Shown here: positions 17,872 to 27,308 of the stretch, piece by piece
Layout of the letters: every line of letters starts with the position of its first letter
Numbering within the stretch: the first letter of the stretch is position 1
Assembly (NCBI GenBank): GCA_947498595.1
Contig: CANMKX010000005.1
Coordinates: 143,762 to 207,761 of the forward strand
Length of the DNA: 64,000 nt
Direction: 5' to 3'
DNA from: an uncultured Aquimarina sp.
Lineage (GTDB): Bacteria > Bacteroidota > Bacteroidia > Flavobacteriales > Flavobacteriaceae
Notes under the pieces: generated by a model
The model's database searches: none
Told to the model about the DNA's origin: nothing
What the model saw: the letters and a program-made list of their open reading frames with translations, nothing else
Position numbers and translations under genes: made by a program

Positions 17872-18072
17872 TTATTTTATTTCAAAGGTGATCCTTAAAT
17901 TAACTCTAAACTCAGTAACTTCATTGTCGTTAACAATAGCACTTTGTTCTGCAACATAAACAGATTTGATGTTTTTAACTGTCTTCGCTGCTTGTTTAAC
18001 AGCGTTGCGAGTAGCCTCTTCCCAGCTTTTTTCCGAATTTGCTAATACTTCTATCACTTTTAGAATAGCCAT
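17872..18072 (-). CDS. Dodecin family protein
   Basis: A 66-residue protein with the dodecin pattern: KVIEVLANSEKSWEEATRNA, then a helix, then VYVAEQSAIV and TEFRVNLRITFEI strands. Dodecins form hollow dodecamers in the cytoplasm that bind flavins (riboflavin, FMN) or CoA between stacked tryptophans; the Trp in KSWEEA is the expected flavin-stacking residue. The gene is monocistronic between the DUF255 protein and the divergent phosphate transporter. Confidence 0.93.
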   Translation of the reverse strand: MAILKVIEVLANSEKSWEEATRNAVKQAAKTVKNIKSVYVAEQSAIVNDNEVTEFRVNLRITFEIK

Positions 18073-18254
18073 ATGTATGATTTTTAAGGTTAGAAATTAG
18101 TGTTAATGTCTAATATACAGTTTATTAATGTTTTTTTGAAATAATTTTAGGCGAATGTTTCGTATAGTTTTTAATGTTTTCATAACATTGCAGTATCGCT
18201 TTTTTCAGATATTTAAAAGATTTTTGCGATTCGAATAAATTAGTTAGTTTTTTA

Positions 18255-20519
18255 ATGGAACAAATTTATATTATTATGCTAGTTGCATTGTTTGCGCTAG
18301 CTATTACAGATTTAGTTGTAGGAGTTAGTAATGATGCAGTGAATTTCTTGAATTCTGCTATTGGATCTAAGGCTATCTCAATGCGAACGATTATGATCGT
18401 AGCAAGTTTAGGAATTGCTATGGGAGCAATCTTTTCTAGTGGACTAATGGAAGTTGCTAGAAAGGGAATATTTGTTCCAGGTCAGTATAGTTTTGATGAA
18501 ATCATGACTATTTTTATGGCCGTCATGATAACAGATGTACTCCTCTTGGACTTTTTTAATTCCATAGGATTGCCTACATCTACAACCGTTTCTATTGTAT
18601 TTGAATTATTAGGGGCAGCAGTTAGTGTTGCTGTGATCAAATTATATAGGACTACAGGAGATTATAGTGAATTAACAAATTATATTAATGGGGATAAAGC
18701 TACAGAGATTATTATAGGAATTCTTCTTTCGGTGCTTATTGCATTTAGTATAGGAGCACTCGTTCAATACCTATCCAGGTTAGTATTCTCTTTTCAGTTT
18801 GAAAAGCGGATAAAATATGCAGGAGCTATTTTTGGTGGTATAGCGATTTCTGCTATAACATACTTTATTTTAATAAAAGGAATGAAAAGTATTTCTTTTA
18901 TAGGAGGAGATGCTAAACTATACATTAAAGAAAATACTTTGGTGATTATTTTTGGGAGTTTTGTGTTCTGGACATTAATTTCTCAATTAATAATGACTGT
19001 ATTTAAGTCAAATATTTTTAGAATAATTATTGTTATTGGAACTTTTGCATTAGCATTAGCTTTTTCTGGAAATGATTTGGTGAATTTTATTGGAGTACCA
19101 ATTGCAGCATTACAATCATATGGTTTATGGTTTGATGCAAATCAAGCTACAGGAATCTTACCATCAGATTTTATGATGTCCGGATTATCTGGAAAAGTAG
19201 AAACTCCTGAGTTTTTATTAATAGTTGCAGGTATAATCATGGTAGTTACTCTATGGTTTTCAAGCAAAGCGAAAGCAGTTGTTGATACTGGAGTAAATTT
19301 ATCGAGACAAGGTGATGGAGACGAAAAATTTCAACCTAACTTTTTATCAAGAACTATTGTTAGATATGCCGTATCGTTAAGTAATGGAATAAATTTTATT
19401 ATACCTAAAAACGTACAAAGAAAAATAGATGAGCAATTCCAGAAACCTGAAATAACAGCTGCAAGCAAACGTATAGATGCACCAGCATTTGATATGGTAA
19501 GAGCTTCTGTAAATTTGATGGTAGCAAGTATTTTGATAAGTATAGGTACAAATCTTAAATTGCCTTTATCTACAACTTATGTGACTTTTATGGTAGCAAT
19601 GGGTAGTTCATTAGCAGATAGAGCTTGGGATAGAGAAAGTGCTGTATACCGTGTAGCAGGAGTTGTAAATGTAGTTGGTGGATGGTTTGTAACAGCATTA
19701 GTAGCATTTTCTGCAGCAGCTATATTTGCAGCGGTGATCTCTTTTGGAGGTATAATAGCCTTAGCAATCTTATTCTTAGCAGCAATATTTTTAGTAATGC
19801 GTAGTGCTATAATGCATTCAAAGAAAGTTAGAGAAGAGAAAAATAATAAGAAATATAATAGAAATGATATCATTACAATACATGAAATTACGAGCGAGAG
19901 TTCAGAGAATATTTCAAAAGTAATTGGTGGAGTTAATACTATTTTTACAAATACTGTTGATAACTTAGGTTTACAAGATCTTAGTAAATTAAAGAAGAAT
20001 AAGAAAAATTTAAAGAAACTAGAATCAGAAATTGATGAATTAAAAAGTAATATTTATTACTTCATTAAATCATTAGACGAAGACTCGGTAGAAGCAAGTA
20101 ATTTTTATATACTTACATTGGATCATTTACAAGATATGGTACAATCTATAGGTTTTATTGCTAGAAACAGCTATGAGCATGTTAATAACAATCATAAGAA
20201 CCTTAAATTTAATCAAATCAGAGATCTTAAAAGTGTAGATCAATTAATTCAACAGATCTTTGATCAAATGAAAGTAACTTTTGATAGTTATTCATTTGAA
20301 AATATCGATCAGTTGATAGCCGATAATAGAGAGTTATTAGATAAAGTCTCTGGATTGATTCAAAAACAGATAACGAGGATTAGAACATCTGAAACGAGTC
20401 CAAAGAATACAAAATTATATTTTGGACTATTGTTAGAAACTAAAGACTTGGTAACATCTACAATGAGTTTATTAGAATTGTTTCAAAATTTCCATAAAGA
20501 AGCTAGAAGAGAATTCTAA
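18255..20519 (+). CDS. PiT-family inorganic phosphate transporter with C-terminal helical domain
   Basis: A 754-residue membrane protein. Two PiT signatures are visible: GVSNDAVNFLNSAIGSKA near residue 21 and FSGNDLVNFIGVPIAAL near 271, with GLPTSTTVSIVFELLG and LPLSTTYVTFMVAMGSSLA. Such transporters import phosphate with H+ or Na+ (or as metal-phosphate). After the last membrane helix about 220 residues of helical, highly charged sequence follow, roughly 535-754 (LKKNKKNLKKLESEIDELKS...), reminiscent of the PhoU-like DUF47 regulators that accompany PiT genes elsewhere. This tail might be a built-in regulator; that is inference. Confidence 0.93.
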   Translation: MEQIYIIMLVALFALAITDLVVGVSNDAVNFLNSAIGSKAISMRTIMIVASLGIAMGAIFSSGLMEVARKGIFVPGQYSFDEIMTIFMAVMITDVLLLDFFNSIGLPTSTTVSIVFELLGAAVSVAVIKLYRTTGDYSELTNYINGDKATEIIIGILLSVLIAFSIGALVQYLSRLVFSFQFEKRIKYAGAIFGGIAISAITYFILIKGMKSISFIGGDAKLYIKENTLVIIFGSFVFWTLISQLIMTVFKSNIFRIIIVIGTFALALAFSGNDLVNFIGVPIAALQSYGLWFDANQATGILPSDFMMSGLSGKVETPEFLLIVAGIIMVVTLWFSSKAKAVVDTGVNLSRQGDGDEKFQPNFLSRTIVRYAVSLSNGINFIIPKNVQRKIDEQFQKPEITAASKRIDAPAFDMVRASVNLMVASILISIGTNLKLPLSTTYVTFMVAMGSSLADRAWDRESAVYRVAGVVNVVGGWFVTALVAFSAAAIFAAVISFGGIIALAILFLAAIFLVMRSAIMHSKKVREEKNNKKYNRNDIITIHEITSESSENISKVIGGVNTIFTNTVDNLGLQDLSKLKKNKKNLKKLESEIDELKSNIYYFIKSLDEDSVEASNFYILTLDHLQDMVQSIGFIARNSYEHVNNNHKNLKFNQIRDLKSVDQLIQQIFDQMKVTFDSYSFENIDQLIADNRELLDKVSGLIQKQITRIRTSETSPKNTKLYFGLLLETKDLVTSTMSLLELFQNFHKEARREF

Positions 20520-20535
20520 TCATTATAGATATTAG

Positions 20536-20585
20536 TATAAAATAAAAGCGATCGTTATCTTGATAACGATCGCTTTTATTTTATA
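20536..20585. terminator. Bidirectional terminator, 24-bp perfect stem
   Basis: The arms 20536-20559 and 20562-20585 are exactly complementary with a two-base TT loop; the core is AGCGATCGTTATC. It lies between the stops of two convergent genes, and the outer A/T part supplies a U tract in either direction. Confidence 0.9.
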
Positions 20586-20614
20586 TCAAAAGAAAAAAAT
20601 ACGAATCAGTACTT

Positions 20615-21520
20615 TTAACCATTAATAGCTTCAACAGTTGAAATTTGACCTTTCAACATTTCTTTAAGCATATTTTCAATACCGTTTTTAAGAGTAAAAG
20701 TAGAAGAAGGACAACCACTACAAGCTCCTTGTAGTATTACTTTTACAACTTTACTTTCTGGATCATAAGATTCAAACATAATATTACCACCATCACTAGC
20801 TACAGCAGGCTTAATATATTCTTCGATGATGTTTACAATTTCTTTTGAGATGTCATCAAGTTTTTCAAATTGAATTTCTGCATCTTCTTCGATCTTTTTC
20901 TTATCTAAAGTAATATTAGGAGAAAGAATTTCTTTTCCAGATTCGATGTAAGAACGTAAAAATTCACGAACTTCCATCGATACTTCATTCCATTCTGCTA
21001 CATCAAATTTAGTGATAGAGATATAGTTTTCATCAATATATACTTCTTTTACAAATGGTAAAAGAAATAATTCTTTCATCAATGGAGCATCTTTAGCATC
21101 GTCAATATTTTTAAATTCATAACCTTTTAAAACTAATTTTTTATTAGCTACAAACTTTAAAACAGATGGATTAGGTGTGCTCTCTGCATAAATAGTTACA
21201 GGAACTTTTTTAGGAGTATCATTAGAAATATTAACGATAGCCTTACCACTGTTAAGATAGTTTTCTATTTGTTCTGCAACTTCATTTTGAACTTCAGTCC
21301 AAGCTACAATGTTGTATTTTTCTACTGCAATAAAATTTTGAGAAATATATACTTTCTTAACAAAAGGTAAATAAAATAACTGTTGTGCTAATGGAGAATC
21401 CTTTGCGTGATCTATATTTTCGAATTCATAACTAGTATGTTGTGTTAAAAATTCATTCGCTTCAAATTTGACTATATTTTCATTTGAAGTAGGTTCTATT
21501 GTTATCGTAAAATTTTTCAT
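20615..21520 (-). CDS. Nfu-type iron-sulfur scaffold with duplicated N-terminal domain
   Basis: A 301-residue protein. Residues about 1-95 and 105-200 are two copies of the Nfu N-terminal domain: both contain a YEF(E/K)NIDDAKD-like segment followed by LPFVK(K/E)VYI and a (V/A)EWNEV-like helix. The C-terminal NifU domain has GACSGCPSSTFTLKNGI, with the CxxC pair that binds a transferable 4Fe-4S cluster. Nfu proteins carry clusters to apo-enzymes in the cytoplasm. The single-copy N-domain is the common form, so the doubling is notable. The gene is monocistronic and shares a bidirectional terminator with the phosphate transporter. Confidence 0.92.
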   Translation of the reverse strand: MKNFTITIEPTSNENIVKFEANEFLTQHTSYEFENIDHAKDSPLAQQLFYLPFVKKVYISQNFIAVEKYNIVAWTEVQNEVAEQIENYLNSGKAIVNISNDTPKKVPVTIYAESTPNPSVLKFVANKKLVLKGYEFKNIDDAKDAPLMKELFLLPFVKEVYIDENYISITKFDVAEWNEVSMEVREFLRSYIESGKEILSPNITLDKKKIEEDAEIQFEKLDDISKEIVNIIEEYIKPAVASDGGNIMFESYDPESKVVKVILQGACSGCPSSTFTLKNGIENMLKEMLKGQISTVEAING

Positions 21521-21876
21521 TTTAGGGTATCTTAGATACTAAAGCGTTATTTATAAAAAGCATCATAATTTTTTTAAAACGAAATGATGCATTGTTAGAT
21601 TTCAAAAAAAACTTTTGAAAACGAGTACAAATTTACTAAAAACAAAAGTGAAAATTGACGTAGAGAAAGTGTTTTAAGGCTTGGTAGGTAAAGATATAAG
21701 GATTTAGGAAGTATCGTTATATAAAAATTTATATATTTGAGACTTGGCAATCAATGCTGGATTACTAGTTATTGAAGAAATTATTAATGCTCCATAAAAT
21801 AAGTTAAGTTATTTTGGGTTATATAAATATCCCCCGAGCTAACTTAAATTTTTCTCTAGAAAAAGAACGAACAGAA
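21521..21876. other. Intergenic region between nfu and porP-like genes
   Basis: This 356-base divergent intergenic region holds a -7-like TATATTTG at 21732-21739 pointing toward the PorP-like gene and the leader hairpin described separately. No further gene was seen; a TTG-started extension of the PorP-like frame from 21814 lies within the hairpin region and has no signal-peptide character. Confidence 0.5.
21804..21847 (+). promoter_or_regulatory. Leader hairpin before the PorP/SprF-like gene
   Basis: TTAAGTTA pairs with TAACTTAA and, further in, GGG faces CCCC, giving a two-part stem ending 29 bases before the ATG. It lies inside the predicted 5' untranslated region. There is no T run, so this is not a simple terminator; a role in mRNA stability or regulation is possible. 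Confidence 0.4.
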
Positions 21877-22890
21877 ATGAATTTAAAAAACTACTTTTTG
21901 GTGTTTATCACTTTAGTGATATCACATGTAACCTATGCTCAAGAAGGGATCCCTGTTTATACCGATTACTTATCAGATAACCTTTATTTAATCCATCCAT
22001 CAATGGCTGGGGCTGCAAACGCTAATAAAATTAGATTAACCGCAAGACAACAATGGTTTGATGTGGATAATGCTCCAAACTTGCAAACAGCAAATTTGAG
22101 CTCTAGAATCGGAGATAAAGTTGGTATTGGAGGAATCATATATAATGATGAAAACGGGAATTTTTCTCAAACAGGTGCATATTTAACTTTTGCATACCAT
22201 TTATTGTTTTCAAGAGATAGGTCAGATCTTAACCAATTATCTTTTGGATTGAGTACTGCGCTTATCCAAGCTAAGTTGGACGAAACAGATTTTGATATTT
22301 TAAACAATCCCGATCCAGTAATAGCAGGAACTGTACAAAAGGATTCTTATTTTAATATAGATATAGGGATGTCCTATAACTATTTAGAATTTTATGCACA
22401 TGTTACTGTTAAGAATATTTTGCCAACAGTACGAGATATTTTTGACAATAACACACCAATTAGAGAAGCAAATAACCAAAGAAGGTATTTATTATCATTA
22501 GGATATGTATACAATCTAAGAAATACTGAATGGAGTTTTGAACCATCGATTTTATTCCAAGCAACCGATGAAACTCAAGAAAGTACTATAGATGGTAATA
22601 TGAAAGTATATAGAGATTTTGATTTTGGAAGAATCTGGGGAGGAGTTTCGTATCGAAGAAGCCTAGATGGAGCAGAATTTACTAATGGAACTTCTGTAAG
22701 AAATCAAAACTTGCAATATATTACACCTTTTATAGGTGCGAACTATAAGCAATTTATGTTTGGTTATACTTATAGCTACCAATCTAATTCTGTAGTTTTA
22801 AGTGATGGAGGTTACCATCAATTAACTTTAGGATATGATTTCGGGAAACGTAAAGAACGTTATAGCTGTAAATGTCCAGCAATTAATTAA
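21877..22890 (+). CDS. PorP/SprF family outer-membrane protein
   Basis: A 337-residue protein with a signal peptide ending TYAQ and the family opening PVYTDYLSDNLYLIHPSMAG, then repeated amphipathic strands and the phrase KVGIGGIIYNDENG. PorP/SprF proteins are membrane proteins linked to type IX secretion; most copies lie beside a gene for a large secreted adhesin and help anchor or export it. No such partner is next to this one, so it is an orphan copy. ATG at 21877 is selected because it gives the signal peptide. Confidence 0.88.
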   Translation: MNLKNYFLVFITLVISHVTYAQEGIPVYTDYLSDNLYLIHPSMAGAANANKIRLTARQQWFDVDNAPNLQTANLSSRIGDKVGIGGIIYNDENGNFSQTGAYLTFAYHLLFSRDRSDLNQLSFGLSTALIQAKLDETDFDILNNPDPVIAGTVQKDSYFNIDIGMSYNYLEFYAHVTVKNILPTVRDIFDNNTPIREANNQRRYLLSLGYVYNLRNTEWSFEPSILFQATDETQESTIDGNMKVYRDFDFGRIWGGVSYRRSLDGAEFTNGTSVRNQNLQYITPFIGANYKQFMFGYTYSYQSNSVVLSDGGYHQLTLGYDFGKRKERYSCKCPAIN

Positions 22891-22912
22891 TAGATTTGAT
22901 TCTATAAAATAT

Positions 22913-22944
22913 AAAAGGATGCAATATTTATACTGCATCCTTTT
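22913..22944. terminator. Bidirectional terminator
   Basis: AAAAGGATGCA and TGCATCCTTTT pair perfectly around a ten-base loop between two convergent genes. Confidence 0.85.
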
Positions 22945-22969
22945 GTATTTTATAAGCATTTAGATTGTT

Positions 22970-24133
22970 TTAATCCCAAGTAAAAGATTTTTCTTTTCCT
23001 TGTTTTTTAATAGCTTCTATTAAAGCCTTTCCTAAGCTGTTATCTTCTCCTTTAGATTGTTTTTGTAGATACAGCATTCTTTTTGAGTTAAGATCCTTTA
23101 TTTGCTTTTGTATGGACTTACGATTGCTAGTTTTAGTATCGATAATTGATTTAATCTCTTTTTTGTTTTTACCTTTTAATTCTTCAGGTAATTCATCTTC
23201 TTCAATATCATCAAGATTAAATTCTGTTTCAGCGGATGCATCAACCAAATCCCAATTTTTGTTGTTATAAAAAGATGAGCTTTTACTAACAGTTCGACTT
23301 ACGGCATTTGCTTTGTCACTTCTTTGAGCATTTTGATCTTGGGTAAATTGTAAACTTTTTTTAGAAGCACCTTGTCTTCCATAATGGATGTAAGTATCGT
23401 TAAGTTTATTGTTTAGTTCTAAAATTAGATCATCGTATGGAGTTGCTATGTAAACTGTAGCCTTATTATGATCAATAGCTGTATATTCACCTTTGGTTAT
23501 AATAGCACCATCTTTCCAATTAGAATTGATGCCTTGACGATAATTTCCACAAAAAATGGTGTTTACAGTGATGTTTTTCTCATTTGCATCCAATGCAACA
23601 TCTTTGTAATCGACAGAACCTTGAGTAAAAGATTCATTACCTGCGATAAAGATTAACTTTAAATGATCTTTACTTTTTTTCCAATCTAGTTGTTGTAAAG
23701 AGGTTTGAATTACTTGACCACAATATTCGCTTCCTCCATTAGTATTTAAGCCAAATAATTCTTTAGATATTAAATCCAAATCATTAGAAAAACCTAATAC
23801 TTGTCTAATGTAACCTTGATCAGCCTTTAAGTTATCATTACCATACTCGAATAAAGCGATTTGAAGATTTATTGTATTATGTCCACATTTAGCATAAGAC
23901 AGTTCGTTAACAATTTCCCATAATTGGGCTTTAGCTTGATCTATAAGTCCATCCATACTATTACTAGTGTCTAATAGTAAAGCAACTTGAATGTTACGTT
24001 CATAGGGATCTACTTTAGTAGTATAAACTTTATGGTTTGTGTTCTTTTTTTTGGCAATAGAAGTATCGTTTCCCCTACAAGAAGAATGGATACAAATGAG
24101 AGAGAATAAACTCAGTAATAGAATGTTTTTCAT
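22970..24133 (-). CDS. VWA-domain lipoprotein
   Basis: A 387-residue protein with a lipoprotein signal ending IHSSC (Cys19). A von Willebrand factor A domain starts near residue 48; its metal-ion-dependent adhesion site DTSNS is at 55-59, and a later GNESFTQG supplies another part of the site. After the VWA domain (to about 240) comes a charged, largely helical tail with DDIEEDELPEELKGKNKKEI. It is presumably anchored in the periplasm or on the cell surface and binds a protein partner through Mg2+; the ligand is unknown. Monocistronic, convergent with the PorP-like gene. Confidence 0.85.
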   Translation of the reverse strand: MKNILLLSLFSLICIHSSCRGNDTSIAKKKNTNHKVYTTKVDPYERNIQVALLLDTSNSMDGLIDQAKAQLWEIVNELSYAKCGHNTINLQIALFEYGNDNLKADQGYIRQVLGFSNDLDLISKELFGLNTNGGSEYCGQVIQTSLQQLDWKKSKDHLKLIFIAGNESFTQGSVDYKDVALDANEKNITVNTIFCGNYRQGINSNWKDGAIITKGEYTAIDHNKATVYIATPYDDLILELNNKLNDTYIHYGRQGASKKSLQFTQDQNAQRSDKANAVSRTVSKSSSFYNNKNWDLVDASAETEFNLDDIEEDELPEELKGKNKKEIKSIIDTKTSNRKSIQKQIKDLNSKRMLYLQKQSKGEDNSLGKALIEAIKKQGKEKSFTWD

Positions 24134-24391
24134 TAGATTAAATTTTAAGAATCTTCAATGATTGAAGATGTTCATAATTGCTTTTTGTACTAATTAAAGA
24201 TACTAGCCTAATATTCTTTATTATATGTTAAATGAGTGAAAGATGTAGTTGAGTGAGGTAACTAAAGAAATGATTAAGGCAAGTAGTTTGTTGTTGTAGA
24301 TTAATAAGCAAAAAACGAGCCAACTTGGGAAGTAGAATTTTATTTTCCGCTAGAAATCCCCTATGTTTATGCCAATAATGTATAGAATATC

Positions 24392-26575
24392 ATGAAGAAA
24401 TTAAAATTAATATTTGCCTTATACCTATTAACCATGTCGTTTAATGCGATAGGGCAAATTCATGATAGAATAACAATTAGGGGTTCTGTAAAAGAAAAAA
24501 ACACGCAAGAACCAATTGTAGGGGTGCAAATAGAAATAACAGGCGGAGAATTTACACAAACAAACGTATTGGGAGAGTTTAGAGTTAAAGCAAGAATAGG
24601 AGATGAACTAGTTGTAAGAGACGAAAGTTTTAATACTGTTAGATATGAAATTGTAGATGATCAAGATATCGATATTTTGATAGTAGAAAACCCCAAGGAA
24701 ATAGAAAAACAAAGAGAGGATGATGATTTTCATGAGGAAAAAATAAAATTAGCTCAAGAGAATTTAGAAATAGACGCAGGAATCAGTATTGATCACGTTG
24801 CTGAAGCCCTAGAAATTATACGTGAAAATGATGCTAAAAAAGAAGAGAAAAGAGGAACATTATATGAGTTGTTAGGTGATATTTATATGTATTGGAAACA
24901 ACCAGATTTAGCAGAAAGTAATTATGTGAAAAGTCTCGAGAATATTGATGATTTACGAGTGAAAATTAAATTAGGTAAATCTTTAATAAGCGAAAAAAAA
25001 GTAGAAGAAGGACTAGATCAATTAAGAGAAATTATAACTAAAAAAATTAGATTAACCCCAATTGAGAAAGTAGATATAAATGAAGGACTAGGGGATGGGT
25101 ATCAAGAGATAGAAGAGTACGAAAAAGCTACGAATTATTATAAAATAGCATTAAGAATTAGTCAAGATGAGCGATTGGATAGCAGAGTTATAGAACTTAA
25201 TTCGAAGCTAGCAGAGTCTTTTCAAAAACAAGGGCAAATACTAAACGCAATTGGATATTTTGATAATTCTATTCGACTCGCTAACCGTTTGGATATAAGG
25301 AGTTCTGCAAGACAAAAAACAAGAGCTGCAGATTTTTATAGTAGAAATAATCTTTATGAAAAAGAAATAGAGCTAAGAGAAGAAATCCTAGAAGAAATTA
25401 GAGGTGTTTCTAGTATCAAAGATTCATTAAATGAAGATGATAGAGGGATATCACCAAGAGTGCAAAATTATAAAATTGCAACCGCTACTGCAGCTTTGGA
25501 TAAATTTGATGAAGCAATTCCTTATTTGAGAAAAAGTATTAAAGGAGCCGAATTTAATAATGATTTAGTCGTGCAAAAAGATGCAACTCGTAAATTAGGA
25601 GAGTTGTATAGAGAGAAAGGGGAGTTAAAGAAAGCATCTGAAGCTTTTGAAGAGTATGAAGTTATTGTGGATAAATTATATATTCAAAAAGAACAAGAAA
25701 TTTCTCAAGCAACGCGCTTTATTAGAGAATTGAATACCAAACAAAACAGGATAGCTACATTAGAAAAAGACAGAGAATTGAATGAAAATAAGTACAAACT
25801 TAATTTTGCTTCTCAAGAAATAGCTGAGCAACGTAGTTTGCGACAATTAGTTATTATCTATGCATTAATTGGAGTGACGGTATTACTATTGTTAGTGGCA
25901 TATTTAATGTCTAGAAATATAAAGCAACAACGATATGCAAATAATTTATTAGCGTTAAAATCATTACGTTCTCAAATGAATCCTCATTTTATTTTTAACG
26001 CACTAAATTCTGTAAATACGTTTATTGCGATGAGCGATGAAATTACAGCGAATCGTTATTTAACGGATTTTTCATTACTCATGAGAGCAGTTTTAGAAAA
26101 TAGTGAAGAAGATTTTATTCCATTAAAAAAAGAAATTGAGTTATTAGATTTATATGTGAAATTGGAGCACTTTAGGTTTCAAGATAAATTTGATTATACT
26201 ATAACGATAGATCCAGAAGTGGATGTGAAACAATATAAAATTCCGCCAATGCTATTGCAGCCTTATGTAGAAAATGCTGTATGGCATGGGTTGAGGTATA
26301 AAGAAGAAAAAGGAAAATTAACAATAGATTTTAGAAAAGCATCAGAAAATGCATTAGAAATTTTGATTATAGATAATGGTATCGGTCGTAAAAAATCGAA
26401 GCAGTTTAAAACAACCAATCAAAAGAAACGAAAATCTAAGGGGATGAATAATATTAAGAAAAGAATTGAAATTCTTAATAATATGTATAGCGATAAAGTA
26501 GATATTTTTATCACAGATTTATTAGAGACAGAAGAAGGTACAAGAGTACAATTAATACTTAAAAAAGATATATAA
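24392..26575 (+). CDS. Sensor histidine kinase (LytS type) with carboxypeptidase-like and TPR domains
   Basis: A 727-residue sensor. It has a signal sequence, then a carboxypeptidase-regulatory-like beta domain (about 27-100: ITIRGSVKEKNTQEPIVGVQ), TPR-type helical repeats (about 135-430), one membrane helix (about 486-508) and a His_kinase module. The phosphorylated histidine is H532 in MNPHFIFNALNSV, the ATP-binding N-box is PPMLLQPYVENAVWHGL and the G-box IIDNGIGRKKS. Most of the protein should therefore be periplasmic and sense there, the kinase being cytoplasmic. It shares one base with the response regulator gene (ATAATG junction), so the pair is co-translated. Confidence 0.92.
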   Translation: MKKLKLIFALYLLTMSFNAIGQIHDRITIRGSVKEKNTQEPIVGVQIEITGGEFTQTNVLGEFRVKARIGDELVVRDESFNTVRYEIVDDQDIDILIVENPKEIEKQREDDDFHEEKIKLAQENLEIDAGISIDHVAEALEIIRENDAKKEEKRGTLYELLGDIYMYWKQPDLAESNYVKSLENIDDLRVKIKLGKSLISEKKVEEGLDQLREIITKKIRLTPIEKVDINEGLGDGYQEIEEYEKATNYYKIALRISQDERLDSRVIELNSKLAESFQKQGQILNAIGYFDNSIRLANRLDIRSSARQKTRAADFYSRNNLYEKEIELREEILEEIRGVSSIKDSLNEDDRGISPRVQNYKIATATAALDKFDEAIPYLRKSIKGAEFNNDLVVQKDATRKLGELYREKGELKKASEAFEEYEVIVDKLYIQKEQEISQATRFIRELNTKQNRIATLEKDRELNENKYKLNFASQEIAEQRSLRQLVIIYALIGVTVLLLLVAYLMSRNIKQQRYANNLLALKSLRSQMNPHFIFNALNSVNTFIAMSDEITANRYLTDFSLLMRAVLENSEEDFIPLKKEIELLDLYVKLEHFRFQDKFDYTITIDPEVDVKQYKIPPMLLQPYVENAVWHGLRYKEEKGKLTIDFRKASENALEILIIDNGIGRKKSKQFKTTNQKKRKSKGMNNIKKRIEILNNMYSDKVDIFITDLLETEEGTRVQLILKKDI

Positions 26576-27303
26576 TGTTAACAGCGATTATAGTAGATGA
26601 CGAAGCAAATAGTAGAATGATTTTAAGAAGTTATTTAACTAAATATTGTCCTGAAATTAATATTATTGGAGAAGCATCGAGCATTAAAGATACTCTTGTA
26701 TTGTTGAACAAACAAGAGCCAGATATTCTTTTTTTGGATGTAGAAATGCCTTATGGAAATGCATTTGATTTATTAGAGAAAGTTCCAGATCGTACTTTTG
26801 AAACTGTTTTTGTAACAGCATATGATCATTATGCAATAGATGCATTAAATGCACAAGCTACTTATTATCTATTAAAGCCGATAGCAATTGACGATTTAAT
26901 TAAAGCAGTACGCCATATTTTATATATAAAAAGAAGAGAGTTAGAACTACAAAATAAAGTTTTAGTACCTAAAAAAAGCGCCACCAAAGGTAAGATAACA
27001 ATTCCTATTCAGGATGGATTTGAAGTGTTAGTGATTTCAGAAATTCTTTATTGTCAAGCAGATGATAATTACACACAAATTCATTTAGAAAATGGACATA
27101 AACTAGTAAGTAAAACTTTAAAATACTTTGAAGAAATGCTAGCCGAACATGACTTTATTAGAGTGCATAAAAGTTATTTAGTAAATGTAAATAGTATTAT
27201 TAAATATAAAAAAGGAAAAGGAGGAAGTATTACATTGATAAATGAAAAAGAGCTTTTGGTGTCAGCATCCAAAAAAGGAGATTTATTAGAGTATTTTAAA
27301 TAA
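26575..27303 (+). CDS. LytTR response regulator
   Basis: A 242-residue regulator. The receiver domain has acidic pocket DDE at 8-10, phospho-acceptor D55 (ILFLDVEMP), T81 and K101 (LLKP). The C-terminal LytTR DNA-binding domain (about 140-240) is recognised from EILYCQADDNYTQIHLENG and FIRVHKSYLVNVNSI. It should bind paired direct repeats in target promoters after phosphorylation by the kinase encoded just upstream. It ends five bases before the stop of the convergent murI gene. Confidence 0.95.
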   Translation: MLTAIIVDDEANSRMILRSYLTKYCPEINIIGEASSIKDTLVLLNKQEPDILFLDVEMPYGNAFDLLEKVPDRTFETVFVTAYDHYAIDALNAQATYYLLKPIAIDDLIKAVRHILYIKRRELELQNKVLVPKKSATKGKITIPIQDGFEVLVISEILYCQADDNYTQIHLENGHKLVSKTLKYFEEMLAEHDFIRVHKSYLVNVNSIIKYKKGKGGSITLINEKELLVSASKKGDLLEYFK

Positions 27304-27308
27304 AAATA

